64,000 nt of DNA from Flavobacterium sp. WC2421 (GTDB lineage: Bacteria > Bacteroidota > Bacteroidia > Flavobacteriales > Flavobacteriaceae): assembly GCF_040822115.1 (NCBI RefSeq), contig NZ_CP162004.1, positions 1,054,001 through 1,118,000 on the forward strand. The letters are read 5' to 3'. Position numbers and translations under genes: made by a program. The notes under the pieces were generated by a model. That model had not been told where the DNA came from. It worked only from the letters and a program-made list of their open reading frames with translations, and did not search any database. Position 1 is the stretch's first letter, and every line of letters begins with the position of its first letter. Below are positions 25,985 through 35,509 of this stretch, in pieces.

Positions 25985-26013
25985 TTGAAATAGTCGCATT
26001 AAATGTATATTTG
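25985..26013 (+). promoter_or_regulatory. gdhA promoter (TTG-N18-TATATTTG)
   Basis: TTG at 25985-25987 and TATATTTG at 26006-26013 match the Bacteroidota consensus. Transcription should start near 26019, leaving a leader of about 40 bases. Confidence 0.75.
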
Positions 26014-26021
26014 TACACTCT

Positions 26022-26036
26022 AACGAAAACGTTTTC
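26022..26036. promoter_or_regulatory. Candidate operator at the gdhA start point
   Basis: AACGAAAACGTTTTC contains AACG-N4-CGTT and also the perfect 12-bp palindrome GAAAACGTTTTC (26025-26036), a form typical of LacI-family operators. It sits just downstream of the -7 box, where a bound repressor would block transcription. Confidence 0.5.
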
Positions 26037-26060
26037 TTAAACGTTAATAATCTAATAATC

Positions 26061-27404
26061 ATGTCACAAAGTATTTCTACTTTTATTGAAGAGGTTACTA
26101 AAAAAAACCCAAACGAACCGGAATTCTTGCAAGCAGTTTTGGAAGTTGCTGAAACTGTGATTCCTTTTATCGAAGAAAATAAAAAATACCAAAACAAAAT
26201 GCTTTTGGAAAGAATGGTCGAATCTGATCGTATCATTATGTTTCGTGTAGCTTGGATTGATGATAAAGGCGCTACTCAAGTAAATAGAGGATACCGTATT
26301 CAAATGAATTCAGCTATCGGACCGTATAAAGGTGGACTGCGTTTTCACCCTTCAGTGAATTTAAGTATTTTAAAATTTTTAGCTTTCGAACAAACATTTA
26401 AAAATAGCTTAACTACTTTGCCAATGGGTGGAGGAAAAGGTGGAGCAGATTTTGATCCAAAAGGAAAATCAGATAATGAAGTAATGCGTTTTTGTCAAAG
26501 CTTCATGACGGAATTATCTAAACATATTGGTGCTAACACGGATGTTCCTGCGGGAGATATTGGAGTTGGAGGAAGAGAAGTAGGTTATTTATTTGGTCAA
26601 TATAAAAGACTAAGAAATGAATTTACGGGTGTTTTAACTGGAAAAGGAATTTCTTTTGGAGGTTCTTTAATTAGACCTGAAGCAACTGGATACGGAGCAG
26701 TTTATTTTGCTCAAAGTATGTTAGAAACAAAAGGAAATAGTTTTGCAGGTAAAACAGTTGTTGTTTCTGGTTCTGGAAACGTGGCGCAATATGCTACTGA
26801 AAAAGCAACTCAATTAGGTGGTAAAGTGGTGACTATGTCAGACTCTGCTGGATATATTTACGATGCTGATGGTATCGATGCAGAGAAATTAGCCTATGTA
26901 ATGGAGATAAAAAATGAATTAAGAGGTAGAATTAGTGACTATGTTGCTAAATATCCAAAAGCTAAATATTTCGCAGGGAAACGCCCATGGGAAGTAAAAT
27001 GTGATATTGCTTTACCATGTGCTACTCAAAATGAGTTAAACGAAGACGAAGCAAAAACACTTGTTGCAAACGGATGTCTTTGTGTAGCTGAAGGGGCTAA
27101 TATGCCAACAACACCAGAAGCAGTTCACGTAATCCAAAAAGCTAAATTGTTATTTGCTCCAGGAAAAGCGTCTAATGCTGGTGGAGTAGCTACTTCAGGT
27201 TTAGAAATGTCTCAAAATTCATTGAGATTGAGCTGGAGTTCTGAAGAAGTAGATGATAAACTAAAAGGGATTATGTTAAATATTCATGCTTCATGCGTTA
27301 AGTATGGTTCTGATGGTAATGGATATGTTGACTATGTAAAAGGAGCAAACATTGCTGGATTTGTAAAAGTAGCTGATGCTATGCTAGCTCAAGGGGTGGT
27401 TTAA
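26061..27404 (+). CDS. gdhA: NADP-type glutamate dehydrogenase
   Basis: This 447-residue enzyme matches hexameric bacterial GdhA in length and motifs: IGPYKGGLRFHPSVN, the catalytic-Lys segment LPMGGGKGGADFDP, DVPAGDIGVGGREVGYLFGQYK, and the Rossmann segment VVVSGSGNVAQYA. It aminates 2-oxoglutarate with ammonium, using NADPH in most members of this length class. It has a consensus promoter, two flanking operator-like sites and a strong terminator, so it is a tightly controlled single-gene unit. Confidence 0.96.
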   Translation: MSQSISTFIEEVTKKNPNEPEFLQAVLEVAETVIPFIEENKKYQNKMLLERMVESDRIIMFRVAWIDDKGATQVNRGYRIQMNSAIGPYKGGLRFHPSVNLSILKFLAFEQTFKNSLTTLPMGGGKGGADFDPKGKSDNEVMRFCQSFMTELSKHIGANTDVPAGDIGVGGREVGYLFGQYKRLRNEFTGVLTGKGISFGGSLIRPEATGYGAVYFAQSMLETKGNSFAGKTVVVSGSGNVAQYATEKATQLGGKVVTMSDSAGYIYDADGIDAEKLAYVMEIKNELRGRISDYVAKYPKAKYFAGKRPWEVKCDIALPCATQNELNEDEAKTLVANGCLCVAEGANMPTTPEAVHVIQKAKLLFAPGKASNAGGVATSGLEMSQNSLRLSWSSEEVDDKLKGIMLNIHASCVKYGSDGNGYVDYVKGANIAGFVKVADAMLAQGVV

Positions 27405-27425
27405 GTCTTTTTCAAATAATAGATT

Positions 27426-27466
27426 AAAGCCTTCTAGCCAAATTTTGGTTGGAAGGCTTTTTTTTT
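27426..27466 (+). terminator. Intrinsic terminator of gdhA
   Basis: AAAGCCTTC and GAAGGCTTT form a stem with an inner CCAA/TTGG pairing, followed by a T run. Confidence 0.9.
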
Positions 27467-27500
27467 GATCCCAACAAAAAACGAATACTTTCGTTTGTGC

Positions 27501-27508
27501 TATATTTG
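27501..27508 (+). promoter_or_regulatory. -7 element of porZ
   Basis: TATATTTG matches TAnnTTTG and lies 22 bases before the ATG at 27531. This supports that start and argues against the ATG at 27465, which would lie in the gdhA terminator. Confidence 0.55.
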
Positions 27509-27530
27509 TGAATCAATTGCAATCCAAAGA

Positions 27531-29816
27531 ATGAAAAAAAACGTTTTACTATTGCTGTTACTCTTGCTAATGCAAATGACATTTGCTCAAAACAATTTGT
27601 CATGGCAGGGCTATTTTTCATACAATGAAATTAAAGATGTATCGGCTTCTTCAAATACTATTTTTGCCGCTTCTGAAAATGCACTTTTTTCCAGAAATAC
27701 TAGCACGAACTTAATTAAAACTACAAACACTGTCGACGGACTCTCGGGTCAAACCATAAGCGCACTGTATTATAGTTCACAATTCAATAAATCAATTGTA
27801 GGTTATGAAAACGGTTTACTCATTGTAATTAACGAAGCCGATGGGAGCATGTTAAATGTGGTTGATATTATTAACAAGCAACTTCCTGCCAGCACGAAAA
27901 GAGTCAATCATTTTATGGAGTATGAAGGGGTTGTTTATGTTTCTTGTGATTTTGGAATCGTACAATTTAATTTAGAAACGATGCTTTTTGGAGATACTTA
28001 TTTTATTGGAGATAATGGTGCCGAAATAATTGTTTCACAAACTGCAATTTACAATGGGTTTATCTATGCGTCTACAAATAGTGGGATTCGAAGAGCCTTA
28101 ATTGCTAATAAGAATTTGAATGATTATGCACAATGGCAACAAGTAGCTGGGGGGAATTGGACAAGTATTGAAACTTTTGACACGGAGTTAATCGCTATAA
28201 ATTCTTCAGGGGATATTCATAAATACAATTCAAGTACCAATTCTTTTGTAAGTTTTATTGCTCTTTCTCAACCTGTTTTAGATATGAGGGCAAATGATTC
28301 TTATCTAATTGTAACCACAAGCAATAGCATATTTATTTATAATAAACAGTTAGTACTAGTACGTCAAATCAATAGCAATCAAATTCCGGGTACTAGCCCT
28401 ATTTTTAGTTGCGCTACCAGTATCGAGGATGTAATTTATATTGGAACAAAACAAAATGGATTGTATACAACAGTAATTACAGCTACTGATTTTGAGAATA
28501 TAACACCAATGGGGCCACTACGGAATAGTATTTTTTCACTTCAAGCAACTCCAAATCTTTTTTGGGCTGTATATGGGGATTATACGGTAGATTATAATCC
28601 GTATCCATTAGACAATTATGGAGTGAGTAAATTTTCGTCCTCGGGTTGGTTAAATATTCCGTATGATGCCGTATTGGGAGCAAAATCAATAAGCAGGGTG
28701 ACTATTAATCCAAGTAATGAAAATGATGTGTTCGCTAGTTCTTTCTTTTCGGGATTGTTGAAAATTGAAAATGATGTGCCTACTTTTTTATATAACCAAA
28801 CGAATAGTGGTTTAGAAACATTAACCTTTGCTGGAGCTAATTATTTTGATGTTAGAATTAATGGAGCAGCTTTTGATAAATCAGGTAATCTATGGGTTAC
28901 TAACAGTAGGGTTAAAAACGGTTTAAAAGTTTTAGGAACCAATGGGCAATGGCAAAGCTTTTCAATGGATAATATTTTAGATGCTAGTCAAGACAATAGT
29001 TTTGGTAGAATGGTGATTGATCGCAATGGAACAAAATGGATGACGACAAATCGAGATGGAGTTATAGCATTTAATGAAAGTAATAATACATTTAAGAAAA
29101 TTACTTTTGGACCAGATACGGGTAATTTGCCCATTTCGGATGTGCGAGCTGTAGCCGTTGACAATAGAAACCAACTTTGGATAGGAACGACAAAAGGACT
29201 TCGGGTATTATCTAATGTAGGTAATTTTCAAACCGACAATCAATTGACAACCAATTCCATTATTATATTGGATAATAACCTTGCTCAAGAATTGTTGTAT
29301 GAGCAGTTTATAACTGATATTGTAGTAGATGGCGCTAATAATAAATGGATAGGAACTGCAGATTCGGGTGTGTTTATGGTGTCGCCAAATGGTCAAGAAA
29401 CCAAATATCATTTTACCATAAACAACTCACCATTACCAAGCAATGTGATTAATGATATTGATATAAATAGTGCAACAGGTGAAGTTTTTATAGCTACAGC
29501 CAAAGGATTGGTTTCTTTTAAAGGAGTTTCTACTGCTGCAAATGAAGATTTGACACAAGCGTATGTGTACCCCAATCCAGTTCGGCCAGAATATCAAGGA
29601 ACAGTAAAAATTGCAGGTTTGCTTAATAAAGCAAATATTAAAATCACTGATATAGAAGGCAATCTTGTTTATGAAACTACTTCAGAAGGGGGTACGATTG
29701 AATGGGATACCACTGCATTTGGAAAATATAAAGTAGCTTCGGGTGTGTATATGATTTTTATTTCGGCACAAGACGGGGTAGAAACCAAAGTGAAGAAAGT
29801 AATGATAATCAGATAA
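27531..29816 (+). CDS. porZ: PorZ-like type IX secretion system protein
   Basis: This 761-residue exported protein has a signal peptide (MKKNVLLLLLLLLMQMTFAQ), a long run of beta-propeller blades of the two-component-regulator-propeller type (for example NRNQLWIGTTKGLRVLS, GANNKWIGTADSGVFM) and a C-terminal type IX sorting domain (AYVYPNPVRPEY to the final KKVMIIR). This layout matches PorZ, a surface component of the T9SS attachment complex that presents the lipopolysaccharide linker used to anchor cargo. ATG 27531 is chosen because the signal peptide starts there. No operon partner is evident; recO follows after about 80 bases. Confidence 0.85.
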   Translation: MKKNVLLLLLLLLMQMTFAQNNLSWQGYFSYNEIKDVSASSNTIFAASENALFSRNTSTNLIKTTNTVDGLSGQTISALYYSSQFNKSIVGYENGLLIVINEADGSMLNVVDIINKQLPASTKRVNHFMEYEGVVYVSCDFGIVQFNLETMLFGDTYFIGDNGAEIIVSQTAIYNGFIYASTNSGIRRALIANKNLNDYAQWQQVAGGNWTSIETFDTELIAINSSGDIHKYNSSTNSFVSFIALSQPVLDMRANDSYLIVTTSNSIFIYNKQLVLVRQINSNQIPGTSPIFSCATSIEDVIYIGTKQNGLYTTVITATDFENITPMGPLRNSIFSLQATPNLFWAVYGDYTVDYNPYPLDNYGVSKFSSSGWLNIPYDAVLGAKSISRVTINPSNENDVFASSFFSGLLKIENDVPTFLYNQTNSGLETLTFAGANYFDVRINGAAFDKSGNLWVTNSRVKNGLKVLGTNGQWQSFSMDNILDASQDNSFGRMVIDRNGTKWMTTNRDGVIAFNESNNTFKKITFGPDTGNLPISDVRAVAVDNRNQLWIGTTKGLRVLSNVGNFQTDNQLTTNSIIILDNNLAQELLYEQFITDIVVDGANNKWIGTADSGVFMVSPNGQETKYHFTINNSPLPSNVINDIDINSATGEVFIATAKGLVSFKGVSTAANEDLTQAYVYPNPVRPEYQGTVKIAGLLNKANIKITDIEGNLVYETTSEGGTIEWDTTAFGKYKVASGVYMIFISAQDGVETKVKKVMIIR

Positions 29817-29855
29817 TTAGTTTTTAGTTTACATTTTGGTCATTAACTACAATCC

Positions 29856-29888
29856 CAAACTTTAAACTTTAAACTTTAAACTTTAAAC
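29856..29888 (+). repeat. Short tandem repeat (AAACTTT, about 4.7 copies)
   Basis: Heptamer units AAACTTT lie head to tail immediately upstream of the recO start at 29896. The number of units is of the kind that changes by slippage. Confidence 0.8.
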
Positions 29889-29895
29889 AAAAATA

Positions 29896-30612
29896 ATGCT
29901 CGTAAAAACCAAAGCCATTGTCATTTCATCAATAAAATTTCAAGAAAAAAGCTTGATAGTGAAATGCTTTACACAATCGCATGGTTTGAAATCCTATTTT
30001 GTTCGGGATGCTTTTTCGGGTAGAAAATCAAATCAGAAAATTGCTTATTTTCAACCGCTTTCTATTCTAGAAATTGAAGCAGTACATAAGAACAAAGGCA
30101 CTTTGGAAAACTTCAAAGAAATTAAGTTAAGCACGCCATTTACAAGCATTCATACAGATATTTATAAAAGTACCATCGTTATTTTTATTTCCGAAATATT
30201 GTACCATTCCATTCATGAAGAGGAAAAAAACGAATCGCTTTTCAGCTTTCTGGAAGCGGCTTTGCTTTGGCTGGATCATCATGATGAAATAGCTAATTTT
30301 CATTTAATTCTAATGCTAGAAGCTACAAAATACCTTGGTTTTTATCCTGATATATCCGATATAGATATGCCTTTTTTTGATGTAAACGAAGGTGTTTTTT
30401 CTCCTTTTCATGCGGTCAGTTCATTGACAGAGCATGAAACCAATTTGTTTAAAAAACTAATTGATTTGCGATTAGATAACGATCAAAAAGTCTTCCATGT
30501 AATCGAACGCCAAATTGTGCTGAAAATACTTATTGAATACTACAGTTACCATCTTGACGGTTTTAAAAGGCCAAAATCTTTGGAGGTTTTAAAGGAAGTT
30601 TTTAGACTTTAA
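29896..30612 (+). CDS. recO: RecO, DNA repair and recombination mediator
   Basis: This 238-residue protein has the RecO N-terminal OB fold (VKTKAIVISSIKFQEKSLIVKCFTQSHGLKSYFVRDAF) followed by a helical C-terminal domain. RecO loads RecA on SSB-coated single-stranded DNA together with RecR. The four zinc cysteines of some RecO proteins are absent, as in other Bacteroidota RecO as far as I know. A heptamer repeat lies directly before the start. Confidence 0.92.
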   Translation: MLVKTKAIVISSIKFQEKSLIVKCFTQSHGLKSYFVRDAFSGRKSNQKIAYFQPLSILEIEAVHKNKGTLENFKEIKLSTPFTSIHTDIYKSTIVIFISEILYHSIHEEEKNESLFSFLEAALLWLDHHDEIANFHLILMLEATKYLGFYPDISDIDMPFFDVNEGVFSPFHAVSSLTEHETNLFKKLIDLRLDNDQKVFHVIERQIVLKILIEYYSYHLDGFKRPKSLEVLKEVFRL

Positions 30613-30651
30613 CCCAAGTGTATAAACAAAATTCATGTCAATTCGTGAAAT

Positions 30652-30684
30652 TTGTGTTTAATTATTCAAAATTCCTTACTTTCG
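30652..30684 (+). promoter_or_regulatory. ileS promoter (TTG-N22-TACTTTCG)
   Basis: TTG at 30652-30654 and TACTTTCG at 30677-30684 fit the consensus with one mismatch (C for T in TTTG). The ileS ATG is 26 bases downstream. Confidence 0.5.
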
Positions 30685-30709
30685 CACTTCGATTAAAGAA
30701 AAGGATAAA

Positions 30710-33700
30710 ATGAGCACAAAATTTACTGAATACAAAGGACTTGACTTGCCAACAGTAGCGTCAGAAGTACTTGATTTTTGGAAGAAAGAAAACATATTTG
30801 AGAAAAGTGTAACTACCCGTGAGGGAAGTACACCATACGTATTTTTTGAAGGGCCACCTTCTGCAAATGGATTACCTGGAATTCATCACGTAATGGCTCG
30901 TGCCATTAAAGATATTTTTTGTAGATATAAAACTCAAAAAGGGTTCCAAGTAAAGCGTAAAGCAGGTTGGGATACTCATGGATTGCCTGTAGAATTAGGA
31001 ACTGAGAAAGAACTCGGAATTACAAAAGAAGATATAGGAAAGAAAATTTCTATCGAAGAATATAACGAGGCGTGTAAAAAAACCGTGATGCGTTATACAG
31101 ACGTATGGAATGATTTGACCGAAAAAATGGGGTACTGGGTAGATATGGAAGATCCATATGTGACCTACAAACCCAAATATATGGAGACGGTTTGGTGGAT
31201 TTTAAAACAAATCTATAATAAAGATTTGATGTACAAAGGGTACACAATCCAGCCGTATTCTCCAAAAGCAGGAACAGGATTGAGTTCTCACGAAGTGAAC
31301 CAGCCAGGAAGTTATAGAGATGTAACGGATACGACTGTTGTAGCTCAATTCAAGGCAATTAATGATACCTTGCCAGCTGCTTGGCAAGAAATTGGCGAGA
31401 TTCTTATCTTGGCTTGGACAACAACTCCTTGGACATTGCCTTCAAATACGGCGCTGACTGTAGGTCCTAAAATTGATTATGTTGTTGTGAAAACTTTCAA
31501 TCAGTATACTTTTTTACCAACGAATGTAGTTTTAGCCAAAAACTTAGTTGGAAAACAATTTGGGAAAGGGTTTTTTGCTAGTGAAGAAGTAGCCGACTTT
31601 GAGAACTTCAAAGCAGGAGACAAGAAAATACCATTCCAAGTGATCGCTGAAGCAAAAGGAGCAGACTTAGTTGGAATCAAATACGAACAATTAATGCCAT
31701 TAGTGCTTCCGTATCAAAATCCTGAAAATGCATTTAGAGTTATTTCAGGAGATTTTGTAACGACAGAAGATGGAACAGGAATTGTACATACAGCGCCCAC
31801 TTTTGGTGCTGATGATGCAAAAGTTGCTAAAGAAGCCAGTCCAGAAATTCCGCCAATGTTAGTTTTAGATGCGGATGGAACACCAGTACCATTGGTAAAC
31901 TTACAAGGAAAATTCATCGAGGGATTAGGTGATTATTCAGGTAAGTATGTTAAAAACGAATATTATAATGATGGTGAAGCTCCAGAACGTTCTATAGACG
32001 TGGAGATTGCCATTCAGTTAAAAGAAGAAAATAAAGCCTTCAAAGTAGAGAAATATGTGCACAGTTACCCACATTGTTGGAGAACAGATAAGCCTATTTT
32101 GTACTATCCACTAGATTCTTGGTTTATAAAAATCACCGAAGTTAGAGATAGAATGTTTGAATTGAACGAAACCATCAACTGGAAGCCAAAAGCAACAGGA
32201 GAAGGTCGTTTTGGGAATTGGTTAAAGAATGCCAATGACTGGAACTTATCGCGTTCAAGATATTGGGGGATTCCATTGCCTATCTGGAGAACGGAGGACA
32301 AACAAGAAGAAATTTTAATTGGTTCTGTTGAAGAATTATACAACGAAATAGAAAAATCAATAGCTGCTGGTTTCCAAAAAGAAAATCCTTTCAAAGGGTT
32401 TGAAATTGGGAATATGGACGAAAGTAACTATGATTTAATTGACTTGCATAAAAATGTAGTTGATCAAATTACTTTGCTTTCTCCTTCTGGAAAACCAATG
32501 ACGCGTGAAGCTGATTTGATAGATGTATGGTTTGACTCTGGTTCCATGCCGTATGCACAATGGCATTACCCTTTTGAAAACAAAGACAAAATTGATGAGA
32601 ATAAAGATTTCCCTGCAGACTTTATTGCCGAAGGAGTCGATCAAACGCGTGGATGGTTTTATACTTTGCATGCTATTGCCACTTTGGTTTTTGATAAAGT
32701 AGCCTATAAAAACGTGGTTTCGAATGGTTTAGTATTAGACAAAAACGGACAAAAAATGTCTAAACGTCTAGGGAATGCTGCGGACCCATTTGAAACTTTA
32801 TCAGAATATGGACCTGATGCTACTCGTTGGTATATGATCTCTAATGCAAACCCTTGGGATAACTTGAAGTTTGACTTAGAAGGAATTGCTGAGGTGCGCC
32901 GTAAGTTCTTTGGGACTTTATACAATACGTATTCTTTCTTTAGTTTGTATGCTAATATAGATGGGTTTAAATACGAGGAAGCCGAAATTCCAGTAAATGA
33001 AAGACCAGAAATTGATCAATGGGTTATTTCTGAGTTGAACACGTTGATAAAAGAAGTAGATGGTTTTTATGCTGATTATGAACCTACAAAAGCAGCACGC
33101 GCTATATCAGAATTTGTTCAAGAAAATTTGAGTAACTGGTATGTTCGTTTATGTAGAAGACGTTTCTGGAAAGGAGAATATGCTCAAGACAAAATTGCGG
33201 CTTATCAAACGCTGTATACATGTTTATTGACGGTAAGTAAGCTTAGTGCTCCTATTGCTCCTTTCTTTATGGATAAGCTTTACAGAGACTTAACTTTAAC
33301 AACACAATCAGAAAAGTATGACAGTGTACATTTGGCCCAGTTTCCAATTTCGGTTGAAAACTATGTTAATAAAATGTTAGAGAGTAAAATGCAGAAAGCA
33401 CAGACCATTTCATCACTAGTTTTATCACTCCGTAAAAAGGAAATGATTAAGGTGCGTCAACCCTTGCAAAAGATAATGATTCCAGTACTTGACGAAGCAC
33501 AAAGGCTTGAAATCGAGGCGGTTTCTGACCTTATAAAAGCGGAGGTAAATGTTAAAGAAATACTACTTTTGGATGATGCTTCGGGTGTCTTAGTAAAGCA
33601 AATTAAACCTAATTTTAAAACTTTAGGACCAAGATTTGGTAAAGATATGGGGTTGATTTCTAAGCAGATACAAGGGTTTTCGGCAGATGATATTAACAAG

Positions 33701-34111
33701 CTAGACAGTGAAGGTACCATAGATGTTGTTATTGGTGAAAAAAGCATAACTTTAACATTAGAAGATGTTGAGATTTCATCTCAAGATATTGAAGGTTGGT
33801 TGGTTGCTAATTCAAATGGAATCACGGTTGCGCTTGATATTGTTATCTCACCGGAATTGAAGAAAGAAGGAATAGCAAGAGAGTTAGTGAACAGAATTCA
33901 GAACATTAGAAAAGATTCTGGATTTGAAGTGACAGATAAAATAAAAGTACACTTACAGCAAAATGATGTTTTAAAAGAAGCTGTAGGCTCTAATGAAGAA
34001 TATATAAAATCAGAAACCTTAACAGAAGAATTGGTTTTTGATGAAGAGATTGAAAATGGCATAGAAATTGAATTTGACGAGATAAAAACAAAAATAAAAA
34101 TTACTAAATAA
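30710..34111 (+). CDS. ileS: Isoleucyl-tRNA synthetase
   Basis: This 1133-residue class I synthetase charges tRNA-Ile. The HIGH-type motif appears as GLPGIHH within PSANGLPGIHHVMARAIKD, and KMSKR within GQKMSKRLGN. A CP1 editing domain lies between them, with WTTTPWTLPSNTAL. The length and the HIGH context are closer to the longer, eukaryote-like type 2 IleRS than to the roughly 940-residue E. coli enzyme; type 2 enzymes are generally less sensitive to mupirocin. It is followed within eight bases by the DksA-like gene, then lspA. Confidence 0.97.
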   Translation: MSTKFTEYKGLDLPTVASEVLDFWKKENIFEKSVTTREGSTPYVFFEGPPSANGLPGIHHVMARAIKDIFCRYKTQKGFQVKRKAGWDTHGLPVELGTEKELGITKEDIGKKISIEEYNEACKKTVMRYTDVWNDLTEKMGYWVDMEDPYVTYKPKYMETVWWILKQIYNKDLMYKGYTIQPYSPKAGTGLSSHEVNQPGSYRDVTDTTVVAQFKAINDTLPAAWQEIGEILILAWTTTPWTLPSNTALTVGPKIDYVVVKTFNQYTFLPTNVVLAKNLVGKQFGKGFFASEEVADFENFKAGDKKIPFQVIAEAKGADLVGIKYEQLMPLVLPYQNPENAFRVISGDFVTTEDGTGIVHTAPTFGADDAKVAKEASPEIPPMLVLDADGTPVPLVNLQGKFIEGLGDYSGKYVKNEYYNDGEAPERSIDVEIAIQLKEENKAFKVEKYVHSYPHCWRTDKPILYYPLDSWFIKITEVRDRMFELNETINWKPKATGEGRFGNWLKNANDWNLSRSRYWGIPLPIWRTEDKQEEILIGSVEELYNEIEKSIAAGFQKENPFKGFEIGNMDESNYDLIDLHKNVVDQITLLSPSGKPMTREADLIDVWFDSGSMPYAQWHYPFENKDKIDENKDFPADFIAEGVDQTRGWFYTLHAIATLVFDKVAYKNVVSNGLVLDKNGQKMSKRLGNAADPFETLSEYGPDATRWYMISNANPWDNLKFDLEGIAEVRRKFFGTLYNTYSFFSLYANIDGFKYEEAEIPVNERPEIDQWVISELNTLIKEVDGFYADYEPTKAARAISEFVQENLSNWYVRLCRRRFWKGEYAQDKIAAYQTLYTCLLTVSKLSAPIAPFFMDKLYRDLTLTTQSEKYDSVHLAQFPISVENYVNKMLESKMQKAQTISSLVLSLRKKEMIKVRQPLQKIMIPVLDEAQRLEIEAVSDLIKAEVNVKEILLLDDASGVLVKQIKPNFKTLGPRFGKDMGLISKQIQGFSADDINKLDSEGTIDVVIGEKSITLTLEDVEISSQDIEGWLVANSNGITVALDIVISPELKKEGIARELVNRIQNIRKDSGFEVTDKIKVHLQQNDVLKEAVGSNEEYIKSETLTEELVFDEEIENGIEIEFDEIKTKIKITK

Positions 34112-34118
34112 TTAGGAT

Positions 34119-34499
34119 ATGGTAGATGCACCAACAAGATACTCTGACGCTGATTTAGCAGAGTTCAAAGAAATAATTCTAAATAAAATTAACAAAGCGC
34201 AAGCTGATTTAGATTTGATAAAGAGCGCCTACATGAATGATTTAAATAACGGTACAGATGATACGTCTCCAACATTTAAAGCATTTGAAGAAGGAAGCGA
34301 AACCATGTCTAAAGAAGCCAACTCACAATTAGCGATTCGTCAAGAAAAGTTTATTCGTGATTTGAAAAATGCTTTATTCCGTGTAGAAAACAAAACCTAT
34401 GGATTGTGTAAGGTAACAGGTAAACTAATTAGTAAAGAAAGACTAAAAATTGTTCCTCACGCAACGATGAGTATTGAAGCTAAAAATCTACAACGATAA
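34119..34499 (+). CDS. TraR/DksA-family protein with degenerate zinc finger
   Basis: This 126-residue protein has the DksA-like N-terminal helical hairpin (residues about 10-90) and the C-terminal segment YGLCKVTGKLISKERLKIVPHATMSIEAK. In DksA the zinc finger uses four cysteines; here the positions read Cys97, Thr100, His114 and Met117, so ordinary four-Cys zinc binding is lost. It keeps LxxxPxAxxSIEAK-like spacing. DksA proteins bind RNA polymerase in the secondary channel; a similar role is likely but unproven. It is linked to ileS, and a terminator follows before lspA. Confidence 0.85.
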   Translation: MVDAPTRYSDADLAEFKEIILNKINKAQADLDLIKSAYMNDLNNGTDDTSPTFKAFEEGSETMSKEANSQLAIRQEKFIRDLKNALFRVENKTYGLCKVTGKLISKERLKIVPHATMSIEAKNLQR

Positions 34500-34522
34500 G
34501 CGCTTTTTCAATTTAAATATTT

Positions 34523-34548
34523 AACGCTCCATTGGGAGCGTTTTTTTT
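34523..34548 (+). terminator. Intrinsic terminator after the DksA-like gene
   Basis: AACGCTCC-ATT-GGGAGCGTT is followed by a T run. It separates ileS-dksA-like from lspA, though some read-through is possible. Confidence 0.88.
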
Positions 34549-34587
34549 GATAAAATTATTACTTTTACGCCACTTAAAAATTAAAAA

Positions 34588-35193
34588 ATGTCATTACGAA
34601 AAGCGTATCTACTTATCTTCATTGTATTAATCGTTGATCAAGTTTCGAAAATATTTGTAAAAACTAATTTTGTATTAGGGGAAGAAGTAGAAGTTTTTAA
34701 TTGGTTTAAAATTCTTTTTATTGAAAATGAAGGAATGGCTTGGGGGACAAAAATACCCGGAGCATATGGTAAGTTATTCCTTACCCTTTTTAGATTAGTC
34801 GCTGTGGGCGGGATTGGATATTGGTTGTGGGACTCTGTAGAGCGAAAACACAGTTCTAATTACTTAATTATAGCCATTGCCTTAATTTTGGCAGGTGCTT
34901 TTGGTAATATTATTGATTCTGTTTTTTACGGTGTTATTTTTGACGATAGTAACGCACAATTAGCTACACTATTTTCTGAAAAGCCCTATGGAACATGGTT
35001 TCACGGTCAAGTAGTGGATATGTTTTACTTCCCATTTTGGCATGGAAGTTTACCAAGCTGGATTCCTGTTTGGGGCGGAAGAGATTTTACTTTCTTTAAT
35101 GCTATTTTTAATGTTGCTGATATGGCAATATCAACTGGAGTAGGGATATTGATTTTTTTCAATAAAAAAGCGTTTCACCATAAATTAGATTAA
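34588..35193 (+). CDS. lspA: Lipoprotein signal peptidase (signal peptidase II)
   Basis: This 201-residue inner-membrane aspartyl protease removes signal peptides from prolipoproteins. Family motifs are visible: IVDQVSKIFVK in TM1, NEGMAWG, and the two active-site Asp regions AFGNIIDSVFYG and NVADMAISTG. It is longer than E. coli LspA (164) through an insertion between the second conserved block and the catalytic end, common in Bacteroidota. It would process GldH and the other lipoproteins in this window. Confidence 0.95.
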   Translation: MSLRKAYLLIFIVLIVDQVSKIFVKTNFVLGEEVEVFNWFKILFIENEGMAWGTKIPGAYGKLFLTLFRLVAVGGIGYWLWDSVERKHSSNYLIIAIALILAGAFGNIIDSVFYGVIFDDSNAQLATLFSEKPYGTWFHGQVVDMFYFPFWHGSLPSWIPVWGGRDFTFFNAIFNVADMAISTGVGILIFFNKKAFHHKLD

Positions 35194-35220
35194 TTCTTCA
35201 ACGAATAATTTGCAAAATAA

Positions 35221-35266
35221 AAACAAAGACCCATTCAGTATATTTGAATAGGTCTTTGTTTTTTAT
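35221..35266. terminator. Bidirectional terminator between lspA and a convergent small gene
   Basis: AAACAAAGACC and GGTCTTTGTTT form an 11-bp stem with inner ATTCA/TGAAT pairing, flanked by A and T runs on both sides. Confidence 0.88.
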
Positions 35267-35271
35267 TAGAT

Positions 35272-35466
35272 TTATTTGTTGTGTCCTGGTGCATAACGTT
35301 TAGCGCTTTTTCCACCATATATTTTTTTAGCTTGACCTGGCGGAAGTTTTTTGGCTTTATAAGTAGATCTGCTGGTTCTGGTTTGAATGCTGCAGCTTGA
35401 TATTGAAGCAGTAAATAAAATAACCATAAAGGTTAAAGCAAATCTTGAGTATTTAAATGTTTTCAT
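35272..35466 (-). CDS. Small basic lipoprotein of unknown function
   Basis: This 64-residue protein has a signal sequence ending in a lipobox (TASISSC, Cys27), then a short, very basic mature part (RTSRSTYKAKKLPPGQAKKIYGGKSAKRYAPGHNK). KLPPGQAKK-type tails recur in small flavobacterial lipoproteins; I know no function. It is convergent with lspA and shares its terminator. Confidence 0.65.
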   Translation of the reverse strand: MKTFKYSRFALTFMVILFTASISSCSIQTRTSRSTYKAKKLPPGQAKKIYGGKSAKRYAPGHNK

Positions 35467-35509
35467 AACTGAATTAGATTTTATCTGATGCGAAAGTACG
35501 AATTCAATT

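Noticed and set aside
27465..27530. Upstream start for PorZ at 27465
   Set aside because: It lies in the T run of the gdhA terminator and before the -7 box; the signal peptide begins at ATG 27531.
29856..29888. CRISPR-like array
   Set aside because: The units are 7 bases without spacers; this is a simple tandem repeat.
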